Assembly (NCBI RefSeq): GCF_003286085.1
Contig: NW_020825493.1
Location: 87,626-151,625 of the forward strand
From: Drosophila persimilis
Taxonomy: Eukaryota > Arthropoda > Insecta > Diptera > Drosophilidae
Length of the DNA: 64,000 bases
Reading direction: 5' to 3'
The first letter of the stretch is position 1, and each line of letters opens with the position of its first letter. This document shows, piece after piece, positions 19,440-31,400 of the stretch. The notes under the pieces were generated by a model. The model did not search any database, was not told the DNA's origin, and saw only the letters and a program-made list of their open reading frames with translations. A program made the position numbers and the translations under genes.

Positions 19440-22330
19440 GTACTCTCTTCGGGTACTCTGCAATTATCGTATTTACTTTTATTAGATTTTTTCTTTCTTT
19501 TGAATTTTGTTTTATAGTGGGTGATTTTCCTCCCTCTATTTTTCTGTTCAAAGTGCTTTTCGTCTACCTGCCTAATTTCCCCTGTTCTTTTGAACAGGTT
19601 GGTTGTTTTTGTTTTAACTAGGGGTGCATTCTTGTAGCGTGTGTCTACTTCAAAGTCGATTCGATCGTTATTCAAATGATTGATCTTCCTAACTTTATTC
19701 AGTTGGGTGTTATAATCTGGTAGTCCGGCGTACAGGAAGATATCAGCTGGGGATGTTTTTGTAGTATTATGAACCGTTTTATGGTTATAAGTGTATAGAA
19801 TTAACTCGAATTTTGTGAGCTTTTTTTCTATGTTATCCTAGCTTGAAATAATTCTTAATTTTTCATTGATCGTTTTATGTAGCCGTTCTACATCAGAAAC
19901 TCCGTTTTTACTGGTAGTGATTTCGATTTTCACATTTTCCGCATTCAACCATGCTTGCAATGCTGCGCACATAAAGGCTGAATCTTTGTCGGCTTTAATT
20001 CCCTGTGGCTTGCCCATTTCGTTAAAGACTTTTATGATGGCTCTCTTTGTTTCTAACCAGTCATGACTCTTAACTTCTAGAAGGGTAGCGAATTTAGAAT
20101 ATACATCAATGCATGATAGGAATGGTTGATTGTCTACCAAATAGAAATCCATGACATACTTTTCTCTGATATTTTGTATTTCAGGGGTGATTTCGAAGGT
20201 TAGATTGGTGTTACGATGATATTTTGTATTAACTTTTGATAATCGGGGTAGTAGAATTTTCCTTTAAACCAATTAGTGGTCTTTTCGATACCTGGGTGAA
20301 GTAGCTCTTTATGATTCTTCAATATTTGTTCCTTGAATTTGGAGTAGTTCGGAATATCTATGAGTTTGTACTGGATTTAATCAGGTTAGTGAAGTGATTT
20401 GGACTGATTATCTCCAGGAATGCCCTTTGGAATAGTGGGAAGTCTACTTCATTATGGAAATATAGTGCACTCTTTTTGGTACTTACATATTCCTTTATTA
20501 TATCTTTTGCTAATGATTCTGTCATTTCAGTATATGTGATTTTTATCAGTATCTTGTGGAAATAGTGGGATGTTTCTACCTTATCCTCATTACCTTTAAT
20601 CAGTTCTGTTTGCCTATTATAGTAATTGATTGGTCGCTCTGTAAGTCGAATATAATTTGTATTATCTTCTTGCACGCTATGGACCGTTGCACAATCACTA
20701 TTAATGGTTTCCCCGAGTAGATTTTCGCTAATCTTTACTCTTGATAGCGCATCGGCTACATGATTCTCCTTTCCTGGTAAATATTTTATTTTGAAGTCAA
20801 ATTCATTTAATTTGATCTTCCATCGTTGTAGCTTCATATTTGGTTCCTTGAGGTTATTCAACCAAAGGGTTTGTGATCACTTAATATCTCAAACGTTCTA
20901 CCAAACAGGTATGATCAAAAATATTTAGTTGCCAAACTATAGCTAGTAATTCCTTTTCTATTGCTGAATAATTGATTTCATGTTCATTCAATGTTCTACT
21001 TGCATAGCAAATTGGTTTGTGGTCTTGCGACAACACTGCTCCTAATGCAATGTTACTTGCATCGGTTGTTACCGTGAACATTTTGTTGAAATCTGGGAAT
21101 GCGAGGATGGGGTCTGAGGTGATAAGTATTTTCAACTTTTCGAAGGCCTCGACGTTTTTTTCCTCGGTTGGGTATATGACTGCTCGTTTCTTTAATTTGA
21201 GTGTCATTGGTTTTGCTATATTAGCAAAATTGGGAATGAATTTCCTATAAAATCCACATAAACCTATGAATGATTTTATTTTTGTGGTTGTATTGGGTAT
21301 TGGGAAGTTTATTATGGCGGATATTTTCTTTGGATTAGGAACTATGCCGTTAGTTGTTACTACATGGCCTAGGAATTCCGTTTCTTTCTTAAGGAATTCA
21401 CACTTATCCATTTGAAGTTTGAGGTTTGCATCTCTCAACTTTCCAAAGACCCTTTCAAGAGACAACAAATGTTCTTCCAATGATGTGGAATAGATAATGA
21501 TGTCGTCTAGATGCACAAGGCAATCTTTGAAAATTAAATCTTCTAACAGATTGTTCATGCATCTTTGAAATGTGGCGGGGGCAGTGGTTAGCCCAAAAGG
21601 CATACGAGTGAACTCGTAATGACCATGCTTCGTTGTTTCACTTCCTGATCGTGTATTTGAGCATATTTATATGGTCGACGATAAACAGGATCTTCGTGAT
21701 GGGTTTTAATTTCGTGCTTTATAGTACTAGTGAAGGTCAAAATGTCACCTTCTTTATACTGCACGTCCTTAAATTCATAGAGAACTTTCAATAGTTTCTC
21801 CTTTTCTACGTCATTTAAATGTTCCAACCTTAGCTGGTTGCATTCCCTTAATTCATTCTCTAATGCGGATGCGAAGTATTTCTCTACTTCAGGAGATGGG
21901 TCAATGCACTTAGGTGTAGTTATATCTTCCTTTGAAGATGGCTTATCGCCTTTGTGTGCGGTCTTGCCGTCGGCAATTGCTTCTCCACCTTGGATGATTG
22001 GGTATAACCTTTCACCTAACGTTACCGTTTCATTTCGGTAATCGATGACGGCTTTGCTGGCCATCAAATATTCTCTGCCTAAGAGAATGTCATAATTTTC
22101 AGAAAAATTATGAATATAAAATTTTTGTTTTGTCGGACAGTTTTTGGTTGCATTACGTGTAATGCTCTGAGTCAGACGGACGGGTCCATTGATGGTATGG
22201 ACGGTGAGGTTGTCGCTATCGACTTTGGAATCTGTATAGTATTCTTTTATTATATTTATTGACGATCCCGAGTCCGCGATACCTCTTAATTTTTTATTAT
22301 TTCCTCGATTTCTTCCGAGGCGCTCTGCTG
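19440..22330 (-). pseudogene. pol: pol of the 17.6/297-like errantivirus, right-hand copy
   Basis: Protease with A-D-S-G at about 22290 and a DILLGREYL motif; linker to 21650; RT from the [15 protein letters not shown] block with HLDD catalytic box; RNase H; PGKENHVADALSRV; integrase core at 20152-19838 with D, D and E in place (CIDVYSKF, KADKDSAF, SDVERLHKT); and an integrase tail to about 19440. The RT fingers and motif A region are deleted exactly as in the left copy (HDQEVKQ joined to the segment before MPFG, about 21650). Frameshifts lie near 20880, 20350 and 19840. RT cannot be active. The integrase core is the best preserved part. Confidence 0.85.
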
Positions 22331-23233
22331 AAAATTTACATCCATTTTCATATGTCCACTTTGGCTTTCCCTAGATCGTTTGACTGGCTGATTCGGTGCA
22401 CTGCTACCTGCCTGAGTCTGATTGATTTGATAGTTAGTGGGATTCTGTACTCTGCACTGGTTTAAGGAGTTTCTAAATTCGTTAAATAATCCATTATTAT
22501 TTACGGCATTATTTCCTGAATTATTTCGATTCGATCCATGATTATTTCTGGAAGTACTTGGGTTTTGATTGTTATAATCGTTACTACTATAGTGAGGGTA
22601 ATAAGTTCCAACGTTCCTACGATTGTTATTTCCGTTTCTTGAGTGTTCGTGATTCTTGTTATCATTTACGAAATTTTCGTAGATTCCTAACTCTTGAGCT
22701 GATTTTTTTTGATTAGCCATAGTAGAAATGTCTTTCTTTGCTAATATGATGAACAGTCTATTGGGTAGAGCATCTTCTATGGTATGTCTGGTGGCATTTT
22801 CCAGAGCGTTTTTATAGATTGTCTTATTTTCTGCGCTAGTATCCAGATTTAGTTTACTCACTATAACATTTGACTTAATTTTCTGTTCCTCTATGAACTT
22901 ACGAATAATCCCATTGAATTTGGTATCGTATAATTGTTGTAGTAGCTTCTCGTAGGGAGTGTGGTTGTTGAATTTGCTGATTAGGGCTTCTTTTAGATCA
23001 CACCAGGTGTTGGGTTGAAGGCTCTGTGATAAAAGTTGTGCTCGTCCGCACAGGTGACCCTCAGTGGCTCCGTACATGATGCTTTGTTGCCGGAGGTCTT
23101 CTGTTGGGTACAATCCGGAGATGTACTCAATCCTGTTTATGAACGAACTTAGTCGTTCTTGGCATCCGTCGTATGGTGGAATTTGCCTGATTGACTTCAA
23201 GGCTTGGTTCAGGTGTGTTTCTGTTAGCGGCAT
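22286..23233 (-). CDS. gag: gag of the 17.6/297-like errantivirus, right-hand copy
   Basis: Intact 315-codon frame differing from the left copy by only a few residues. It has a capsid-like N-terminal region and an Asn/Ser/Arg-rich tail without zinc knuckles. The ATG is about 185 bases after the tRNA-Ser primer site. The last bases overlap the protease frame, the usual arrangement for frameshifted gag-pol expression. Confidence 0.85.
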   Translation of the reverse strand: MPLTETHLNQALKSIRQIPPYDGCQERLSSFINRIEYISGLYPTEDLRQQSIMYGATEGHLCGRAQLLSQSLQPNTWCDLKEALISKFNNHTPYEKLLQQLYDTKFNGIIRKFIEEQKIKSNVIVSKLNLDTSAENKTIYKNALENATRHTIEDALPNRLFIILAKKDISTMANQKKSAQELGIYENFVNDNKNHEHSRNGNNNRRNVGTYYPHYSSNDYNNQNPSTSRNNHGSNRNNSGNNAVNNNGLFNEFRNSLNQCRVQNPTNYQINQTQAGSSAPNQPVKRSRESQSGHMKMDVNFQQSASEEIEEIIKN

Positions 23234-23417
23234 GTTGATTTCTTTTTATTTATTTATCTTTTTCTAATATTAATTGAGTTTGAATCGTGTGTAGATTCTT
23301 TGGCGGATCTCTTTAGTATTAGCGTTACTTTTTCTCTGATCACTGTAGGTTATTACGCACTGTAACTGTCACTACGCCAATTGATCGACTTAAAAAAAGG
23401 ATTCACTTTTAACTGAG

Positions 23418-23435
23418 ATCCTACCGACTGCGCCA
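23418..23435 (-). other. tRNA-Ser primer binding site, right-hand copy
   Basis: Minus-strand TGGCGCAGTCGGTAGGAT directly after the LTR end. It is identical to the site at 2831-2848. Confidence 0.9.
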
Positions 23436-24116
23436 TTTAAATATGCGACACTTCAGTTTACGTTTTAAAAAAGGTTTTATTCTTTCACTTAAACTTAGTG
23501 TACATTGGTTAGTTATTTCCCCGACGATGACTGAGGTCCGATGTCTTGAATGGAATTAACTTGAATTCTCCGACGGTGTCGCGATTGACGTTTGTCTTGA
23601 ACAGAACTGACTTGCCTATTTATATTATTTATATTTGACTATTTATATTATGATGCTCGGTTTGGGATTCGGATTTGGATTCGGAGGCGTTGGCTTCGAC
23701 TTCGGCTTCGGAGATGGAGTACGTGACTCGATCGATATGTGGGAAGGCGGCTTTTGATGAAAGGCTTCCGCTGCTTATGATCGGTGTTGCATTACTTGGG
23801 GGTGGCTGAGAATAGGGCCTCTGATTGGTCAGCTACGATGGCGTGGTTCTGGAGAATCGATTAGTAATTGATCTCTGAAGAGTGGCGTGATTCTAGTGCG
23901 GCTGGATTCTAGTGCGGCATCTATTGTGTTATGTTTAACTTCTACCTTAGGGTGTTTGTTTACATCGCCTGCAATCGGCTACGCGTGGTCCATTTCGAGC
24001 GTGAGATTGTTTATGGGGTTTCGAAGCTGAGGGTGTCGGATTGTTTATAGTATTGTGGGTGCAGGGTAATAGACATAGACCAGGGTATGCGGAGCATGGA
24101 CTATAGATATGTCACT
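23436..24116 (-). repeat. 5' LTR of the errantivirus tandem
   Basis: 681 bp, minus strand, beginning AGTGACATATC and ending TATTTAAA before the primer site. It has AATAAAA near the end (about 23475). It retains about 115 bp (near 23720-23840) that the shared LTR lacks. An ATATATATATA run lies just outside it. Confidence 0.85.
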
Positions 24117-25053
24117 ATATATATATAAAAACGAGAGAATAAGAATCGAAATCGTAAACAAAAGCTAGATCAGACTGGGGTGCATTATACACACTGAGCA
24201 AACGGGTTTGAATCATTATACGTTGTATGCATATCTACACTTTCAAGCCAATAGGCTCTTTTGACCAAACTACTTTTCGCTGTACATAATTACTCACTCC
24301 GGCGTTATTGTCTTACGCTGATCGTTGGGCCCAATGATGTCGTAGATGTTGACCGCAGCTGTTTAAAATATGGAAATCATAAATATATAATGCATACAAT
24401 ACAATTACGCTACAAACACCGTCGCATAGTCATCAGCCAGTTGTTTTGGTTTGCATAGTACAGACAGAAATTTAATTGTTATGCTCTATCGCGAAAATTG
24501 AACCAAAAAGTAACATACGAAAGACAATTTAGTACATATGCACATATGTATGTAGATATGTACGCGCGTAACATCAAAGAGGGGTGTTAATAAAGTTTCA
24601 GTTACATTACGTTAAACTGCTGATGTTTACGCGTTGGAACTTGATAATGAATTAAATGTAAATTGGAGAAAACTCAATCCCGTGCGGCTGCTTTGTAGAC
24701 TCTTGCCCGCCTGAAGTTGGTTAGAGGTCAACAGATGCGATGTATATGGTTCCTGGCCGTACTGACGAATCTTCCGCCAAGCCTATATTTAGTTATTTAT
24801 GACTGAGCAGCACTAAATATTCTTGGCGATTGAGGCTGATCTGGTTCACTTGGATCTTTGGAGATTCCGAACTCGGTGGTAATATAAGGTCCAGAAAAGA
24901 TGAATTATGGTTGGAGTTGGAGAGACCTCGACAACTGTACGCCTAGGCCAGCTCCCAGGGTAGTCTTCTCGAGACTATACCGCGATGAGGCAGCTTAGGT
25001 ACACTTCCCTTCAACATAGGTTATGTCAGCACGTGCACGGCACTAATATGAAA
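24117..25053 (+). other. unassigned AT-rich sequence
   Basis: No reading frame, LTR ends or known motif that I can support. It begins with an (AT)n run, has AATAAAG near 24590 and ends at a DINE. It may be flanking DNA or a decayed element. Confidence 0.4.
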
Positions 25054-26112
25054 CGAGGTGGAACGTTGTGAGTTGCTGCGGACACCGCAGCTCTACGGTT
25101 ATACCCGATACTAACAAAGAGAGCGTGCGAGAGAGACAGAAAATCAGTCTAAGCGTGACGTCGGGCGCTGCGTAGCCACTGCAAATTGATTTGTTTCCTT
25201 TGGCTATAAAAATGATCTGATCTGATCCAGATTCAGCAATCTGATAGATATGGTCGTTATCTATGATTCTGCGTTTTTAGTTTTCTCAAATCTGCAATAT
25301 TGTGGATGCAACAGATTTTCGTCCTTTGCGGGGGCGAAAGGGGGTGGGGCGAAATTTTGAGATATACGTTTTATAGTGAGATCTAACAGAAGTACGGACA
25401 CTAAATTTGGTTACTCTAGCCTTAATACTCTCTGAGATTTGTGAATATCCCCAGATTTGCATCCTTTGCGGGGGCGGAAGGGGGTGTGGCGAAATTTTGA
25501 AACAAACTCGTCTCGGTCCGATATATTAGGAGTGTGGATACCAAATTTGGTTGCTCTAGCTTTTATAGTCTCTGAGATCTAGGCGCTAATGTTTTACTCT
25601 AAACAAAGCCGCCTATGCTACGTGTGTGTTAGAGAGAGACAGGGCGAGAAAAAATTAAATTGTTTTCGTGATGCTGGCTATAATAATAATACGATCCAAT
25701 TCAGATTCTGCAGTCTAAAAGATATGGTCATTCTCTACGATTCTGCGTTTTTGGTTTTATCGTATCTTGAAAATTGTGGATGCCACAGATTTTCGCCCTT
25801 TGTGGGGGCGGAAGTGGGCGGGGCAAAGTTTTGAAATATTTTTGGAGCAGTGACATATTACAGAAGTCTGGATCCAAAACATCGTTGCTCTATCTTTTAT
25901 AGTCTTTGAGCATTAGGCGCTGAAGGGGACGGACAGACGGACAGACGGACGGACGGACAGACAGACAGGGCTCAATCGACTCGGCTATTGATGCTGATCA
26001 AGAATATATATACTTTATAGGGTCGGAAACGATTCCTTCTGGACGTTACACACATCCACTTTTACCACAAATCTAATATACCCCAATACTCATTTTGAGT
26101 ATCGGGTATAAA
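25054..26112 (-). mobile_element. DINE-1/Helentron-type element, copy 6
   Basis: Near full-length minus copy. About 50 bp near the hairpin end (after ACCCGATACTAA) is missing. Microsatellite GACGGACA at about 25928-25968. Confidence 0.9.
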
Positions 26113-26439
26113 CATACCTTTTTTCCCCAAATATATCTGCACTAAATTCTTCATATTCACTGACCACTGGACTGTACGGCACTTGTAATTATATGCTTCC
26201 AGCATATGTATGTGGAAATATATATATTTTCCAGACAGCACTATATATATATACATATGTGTGCACTGTGTATGTTGCTCGCACTCGGGAATTATCATGA
26301 CCTCGGGAATGATCCAACCTTAATAGCGGCTAAAGATCACTAGGGGGTCTCACGAGACGAAAGAAGATAACCAATTCCCTATATTTTTGTGCTGGCTACT
26401 ACACCACAGATATTTATACAAGACCTGCTCGACGAATAA
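26113..26439 (-). other. sequence downstream of an integrase end, unassigned
   Basis: AT-rich with ATATATATAT stretches. It lies 3' of the minus-strand integrase C-terminus and could hold its 3' untranslated region or LTR, but no LTR pair is visible. Confidence 0.3.
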
Positions 26440-27465
26440 TTATCTGAAGAACTTGATTAGGAGAGATAATTTCCTGATCTGAAATACTACACGCCGAGAT
26501 AGTCGATCGACCAATTCGTAATAGTACGGACTTCGCTTTTTAATTACCTGAGCGGGAATGAACACAGGGGCTAGTTTAGAACTAAACTTTTTTATAGCAC
26601 TACTGTGTGTGAAATTTCTAGCATATACCAAATCTCCAATCTTTAATTGTGTATCACGGCAGCGTAAATTGTATCTATGCGAATTTTCTCCGTGTGCCTT
26701 ATTGACATTCGCTTTAGCCTGTTGCCGGATTAGCTGCAAGGAATCTGGGTTCTCTATTCTAGTATCGTCGTTCAAAAGGTCTAGTTTACGCAAGAGTGCG
26801 TAACCCTTCCCATTCAACATCATGTTTTGACCAAATACTAGAAAATATGGAGAATACCCTGTACTCCTATGTAAGGTATGGCATTCAGGTTACAGTCCCA
26901 ATTGCAATGTTCGTTACCGATATAAGCTCGTAGCGTAGCTATCACGGATCTGTTCAGTCGCTCGCTGGCATTCGCTTGCGGTGAATACATAGCTGTGCAT
27001 TTTTGTGTTATACCGAAGCTATTTAAAAATGCCTAAAAGTAGCTAGATTTAAATTGGGATCCATTGTCTGACAAGATGACTTCTGGCACCCAAAATGTAT
27101 AAAAGACAGACCCTTCCAGATATTCACAGATCTTAGGGGCTGTAAATTTCTTCAGGGGACACAGAAAATGGAACTTAGTAGTGTGATCGACAACTATGGG
27201 CAATCCTATGTTTCCCTTTTTCGTGCGTGGGTATGGTCCTAAGAGATCTATGTATAATTTCTGAAACGGCCTATCCGAAGTGAATGGTTTACCCATAGGA
27301 GGTCTAAGAATCATATTCGGACTCTTGGTCGTGCGACAAACGGTGCATTCAGATATGTACTTGCGCGTCTGGCTAACCATGCGAGGCCAGAATAAATATC
27401 TTTTAAGCTTCTCTATGGTTTTACTCATCCCACAATGTGTAGTGTCCAACTATTCGAAAATCAAA
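26440..27465 (-). pseudogene. pol: integrase of a decayed Ty3/gypsy element
   Basis: Minus strand. HHCC zinc domain end (THCGMSKTIEKL, CTVCRTTK) at about 27445-27330; catalytic core with first Asp (YIDLLGP), second Asp (LSDNGSQF) and, after a TAG stop near 27034, Glu in ASERLNRS; a frameshift near 26880; C-terminal domain with KIGDLVYARNF and the FSSKLAPVF motif to 26440. It is probably the 3' part of the element whose RNase H, RT and gag lie at 30581-33585, because order and strand agree and the gap falls inside the integrase N-terminus. Confidence 0.75.
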
Positions 27466-28328
27466 AGAAAAAAGGAAAAGGTCGAACAAGTTAGGTACAC
27501 CTTCTAGAAAGATACTTTTCATACCGCCCTCGCTAGCATAGCTCGAAGAAATTGGTGGAATGCAGGAGATCCAGAAGATCATCCGATTGCACAGTTATGT
27601 TAAAGCTTAAAGCTCAGCTTATGAATGCAATAGGTACGGGCGAATAGACTTTATTCATGTGAAATCATTCCCCTGCATAGTTTCACTTACGGCACACGTA
27701 TATATAGATTTTCGTGATTTTCGCAATCGCAGAGTGAATGCTGAAGACACGTGGAGTTACATAACTTCCAATTTTTCTCTATTATCTAATCATACACTGT
27801 TTATTTGGATTAATAAATCCGAAGAGTGGCGTTAGCTGAACTACCCGAGGGAAAAGTGCAAATAAAGTGAAATTCTTGAAAGAAGCAAAGGGATAGGAGT
27901 ACTGAAAAATCTTAATACAGCCAAGCCGGCCAACCAATCTACGGTATCAACTACTAAAACAGCAAAGCTGACCGTTTGGGAGTTAGTGCAGTGCACATCC
28001 ACGGCGGCAAAGTGAAGGCTGAACCGTTGAAGTTGGGCTAGCTCAATATCGGAAATCATTTACGGCTCGTGAAAGACCAACCACCATACACCACTGCTGG
28101 ATGTCCGAACTTCAGTTTGAACCTGCCGATCTCAAAAAAACCGGAGGACATAATCGTCACCAACCTACGAAAATTTACAAAGGATTGAGTAATTAGGCTA
28201 GCCTAAACCACATTGCTTCAGAACCACTCTTGCTGTCAGCAGATTTGTGTTTATTTTGATTCCCGTGTTTCTCAAGTTAAATTTCAAGTGCAAGTTCCCG
28301 TTTGCCTTTATCATTATCACATAAAAAA
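27466..28328 (+). other. unidentified insert, left part
   Basis: AT-balanced sequence between the integrase and a DINE with no long frame. I see no terminal inverted repeats or LTRs. Together with 29445-30580 it splits an integrase gene, so it is an insertion of unknown type. Confidence 0.35.
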
Positions 28329-29444
28329 CGAGGGGGAACGTTGTGAGTTGCTGCGGACACCGCAACTCTACAGTTATACCCGATACTAAGTCAGTATGGC
28401 TTTCCTCCGGCAGACGCCGCTAATATTAAACGACACGACAAAGAGTGCGTGCGAGAGAGACAGAAAATCAGTCTGAGCGTGACGTCGGGCGCTGCGTAGC
28501 CACTGCAAATTGATTTGTTCCTTTTGGCTACAAAAATTATCTGATCTGATCCAGATTCAGCAATCTGATAGATATGGTCGTTATCTATGATTCTCCGTTT
28601 TTAGTTTTTCTCGAATCTGCAATATTGTGGATGCAACAGATTTTCGTCCTTTGTGTGGGCGGAAGGGGGTGGGGCGAAATTTTGAGATACACGTTTTATA
28701 GTGAAATCTAAGAGAAGTGCTGATTCCAAATTTGGTTACTCTAGCGTTAATAGTCTTTGAGATTTGTGAATATCCCCAGATTTGCATCCTTTGCGGGGGC
28801 GGAAGGGGGTGTGGCGAAATTTTGAAACAAACTCGTCTCGGTCTGATATATTAGGAGTGTGGATACCAAATTTGGTTGCTCTAGCTTTTATAGTCTCTGA
28901 GATCTAGGCGCTAATGTTTTACTCTAAGCAAAGCCGCATATGCTACCTGTGTGTTAGAGAGAGACAGGGCGAGAAAAAATGAAATTGTTTTCTTGATGCT
29001 GGCTATAATAGTAATACGATCCAATTCAGATTCTGCAGTCTAAAAGATATGGTCATTCTCTACGATTCTGCGTTTTTTGTTTTCTCGTATCTTTAAAATT
29101 GTGGATGCCACAGATTTTCGCCCTTTGTGGGGGCGGAAGTGGGCGGGGCAAAGTTTTGAAATATTTTTGTAGCAGTGACATATCACAGAAGTCTGGATCC
29201 AAAACATGGTTGCTCTAGCTCTTATAGTCTTTGAGCATTAGGCGCTGAAGGGGACGGACAGACGGACAGACGGACGGACGGACAGACGGACAGACAGACA
29301 TGGCTCAATCGACTCGGCTATTGATGCTGATCAAGAATATATATACTTTATGGGGTCGGAAACGATTCCTTCTGGACGTTACACACATCCACTTTTACCA
29401 CAAATCTAATATACCCCAATACTCATTTTGAGTATCGGGTATAA
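28329..29444 (-). mobile_element. DINE-1/Helentron-type element, copy 7
   Basis: Full length in minus orientation with all hallmarks. It is nested in the unidentified insert. Confidence 0.9.
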
Positions 29445-30580
29445 TTATCACTATACGCTGCTGCTCTAAGAACCAGCTGTTTAGATCCACATATTCATAT
29501 CTCGTTTATCATTGTGTTGATTATTGTAGTAACTAAATAGCTTCCTCCAATGAGTAAATTTGTAAAGTAACTGAAGATTTTGAAAACTGAGCAATATGAG
29601 TTTGGGATAATGTGTTTCTCTTTATATATATATATACATTTATACTGACCAACCTCTAAATTACACAGCGTATACAAATGAATCCGTCAAAATCATCTTG
29701 GGCCCAACGATACACCGATGAGTTTAAACAATTACTGTGAGTACCACTTGTGGCTGAAACCACAATGCCTATACACCAATGCAGGCGTAAGTTTGTTAAA
29801 GTAAATATATATATACTGATTTGAAAGAATATTTCCCCCCTCAAATGCTCAAATAATTAAGTTTTTTGTTTGCTGATCCAAGAAGAAGGAAGTCTGTATA
29901 TTTTTGTTTATTTGTAAATGTAAGGAATCGGATTATATCTGTAATTTATGTAAAAAAAATATATATATCAATACAATCTCACATGGTTAGGGACCTTTAA
30001 CATAAAAATAAAAGGAATTTGTAATCATGAGTATGTCTGCCTAAACTAAATATTATCTCCGTCCGTCAAGTACTTATGCTTATCTCCCTCAAAATGCACT
30101 AGAAGATGTTGGATCTTTGAATTGGGACAACGCCCGAATGTAAACGCGTTTGTCATGGTTGGGTGGGTAAAGATTAGGGACATATATCACCGCTGTTCCC
30201 TCCATCAGACAGAAGACGAACTACACTTTTTCTAAGCGTTTTCTAAATGCGTATCGGCGCAGAGTGGAAAGGATTTTTTTTTTTGGTTATTGATATTAAC
30301 GTCGAGATCCTGTTTATTTTTTTTTGAATTATATTGATTTGTGTCAGGAAAACTGTGTAGCTAGGGGAGAAAGAACCCCGACCAATCCGACGAGCTGGAC
30401 CCGAGCACAGCAAGAATGCGCGCCTTCGAACCTAGCTTCCTATTAACATGAGGTCAGAAAAAAACAATCTATTGGCCAATGGAGTTAGAGCCTAAATAGG
30501 CTCTGGCCCTAACTCACTGGCGAAGACTGAAAACTACAAATGTGCGGAGCTAGGGGCGTCATGAGTTTGATATAATACGT
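29445..30580 (+). other. unidentified insert, right part
   Basis: Mostly AT-rich with several (AT)n runs. A short ATG frame at about 29677 is followed after 20 codons by TGTGAGTACC, which looks like an exon-donor boundary, but no downstream exon is recognised. The right edge is near 30580, where RNase H/integrase linker sequence resumes on the minus strand. Confidence 0.3.
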
Positions 30581-31400
30581 TCGTAATTAACCCTGATGGA
30601 AGCGAATACTGTCCTTTTGAAAACTTGACCGTCTATCACTTTCAAGTCTGGAAACTTACTCTGATTCTGTTGAATGCTTTCTATTAAACTCAGATACTAA
30701 GCTGATTTGAATTGATCTGAGTCTAGATCAACCATGGGGTTTATTTGCGTGAGCTCCTCTATAGCCGGTTCATCCTGACGCGATAGAGTGTCAGCGACAA
30801 CATTCAGTGTCGCCTTTCTATGTAGGATATTAAATGTGAAACTACGCAATTTCATAGACCATCTGGCTAATCTACCCGATAAATCTTTTTGTTGCATTAA
30901 CCATTTAAGTGCTGCGTGATCGGTTATGACTACGAAGTCCTGTCTGTCAATATAAGAGCGGAATTTTTGTATCCCTTTATGATTGCTAAGCACTCTAGTT
31001 CGGTAACCGAATAATTACGTTGTGCCTTGGATAATTTTTCTGACATGTAAGCAATTGGCAATTCAACGCCGTCGCGTTCTTGCGCTAAAACACAGCAAAA
31101 TACAAGGTTTTGAGAAGTCAGGAGTTATCAAAATGGGTGATGCGGTTAAACAGGACTTTAAGGTCTCAAACGACTGTTGAGCATCCTCATTCCACTGTAA
31201 ATCTTTTTTTTTCTTCTTAAGCAACTCGGTTAGGGGAAAACTAACGGTAGCATAATTTTCAACGAAACGTCGGTACCAACCGGATAACCCCAAAATTCGT
31301 CGCAGTTGCTTAACGGTAACTAGCACAGGGAGCTTCGAGATGGCCTTGATTTTGTCTGGATTTGTCTTTATCTGACCATTACCAAACATAAAACCCAAAT
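30581..31400 (-). pseudogene. pol: RT thumb, RNase H and integrase start of the decayed Ty3/gypsy element
   Basis: Minus strand. The RT connection (GLSGWYRRFVENYATVSFPLTELLKKKKK) is at 31398-31063; a frameshift follows near 31075; RNase H with [12 protein letters not shown] and the VVADTLSRQ linker is at 30993-30790; a TAA follows near 30700; then integrase N-terminal sequence up to the insert edge. The (A)n run coding Lys near 31205 is a likely indel-prone site. Confidence 0.75.

Larger units (their letters stand above)
2849..24116 (-). mobile_element. 17.6/297-like errantivirus, right-hand copy with nested insertions
   Basis: Minus-strand order from the right: 5' LTR (23436-24116), tRNA-Ser primer site, gag (22286-23233), protease, RT with an internal deletion, RNase H and integrase (19440-22330), env (19419 down to 3441 with interruptions), polypurine tract, and the shared LTR (2849-3413). 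Insertions within env are two plus-strand DINEs (16178-17292, 17481-18570) and the plus-strand gypsy element 3638-15990. The gag-pol-env order and tRNA-Ser primer are typical of the insect errantiviruses. ATAT-type repeats flank the 5' LTR, matching the AT-rich targets of this group. Confidence 0.85.

Noticed and set aside
25589..25834. Recurring short frames such as those starting MFYSKQSRLCYVC or MTVSCPNFATPP
   Set aside because: They fall within DINE copies, which are non-autonomous and non-coding. The same peptide recurs only because the element does.
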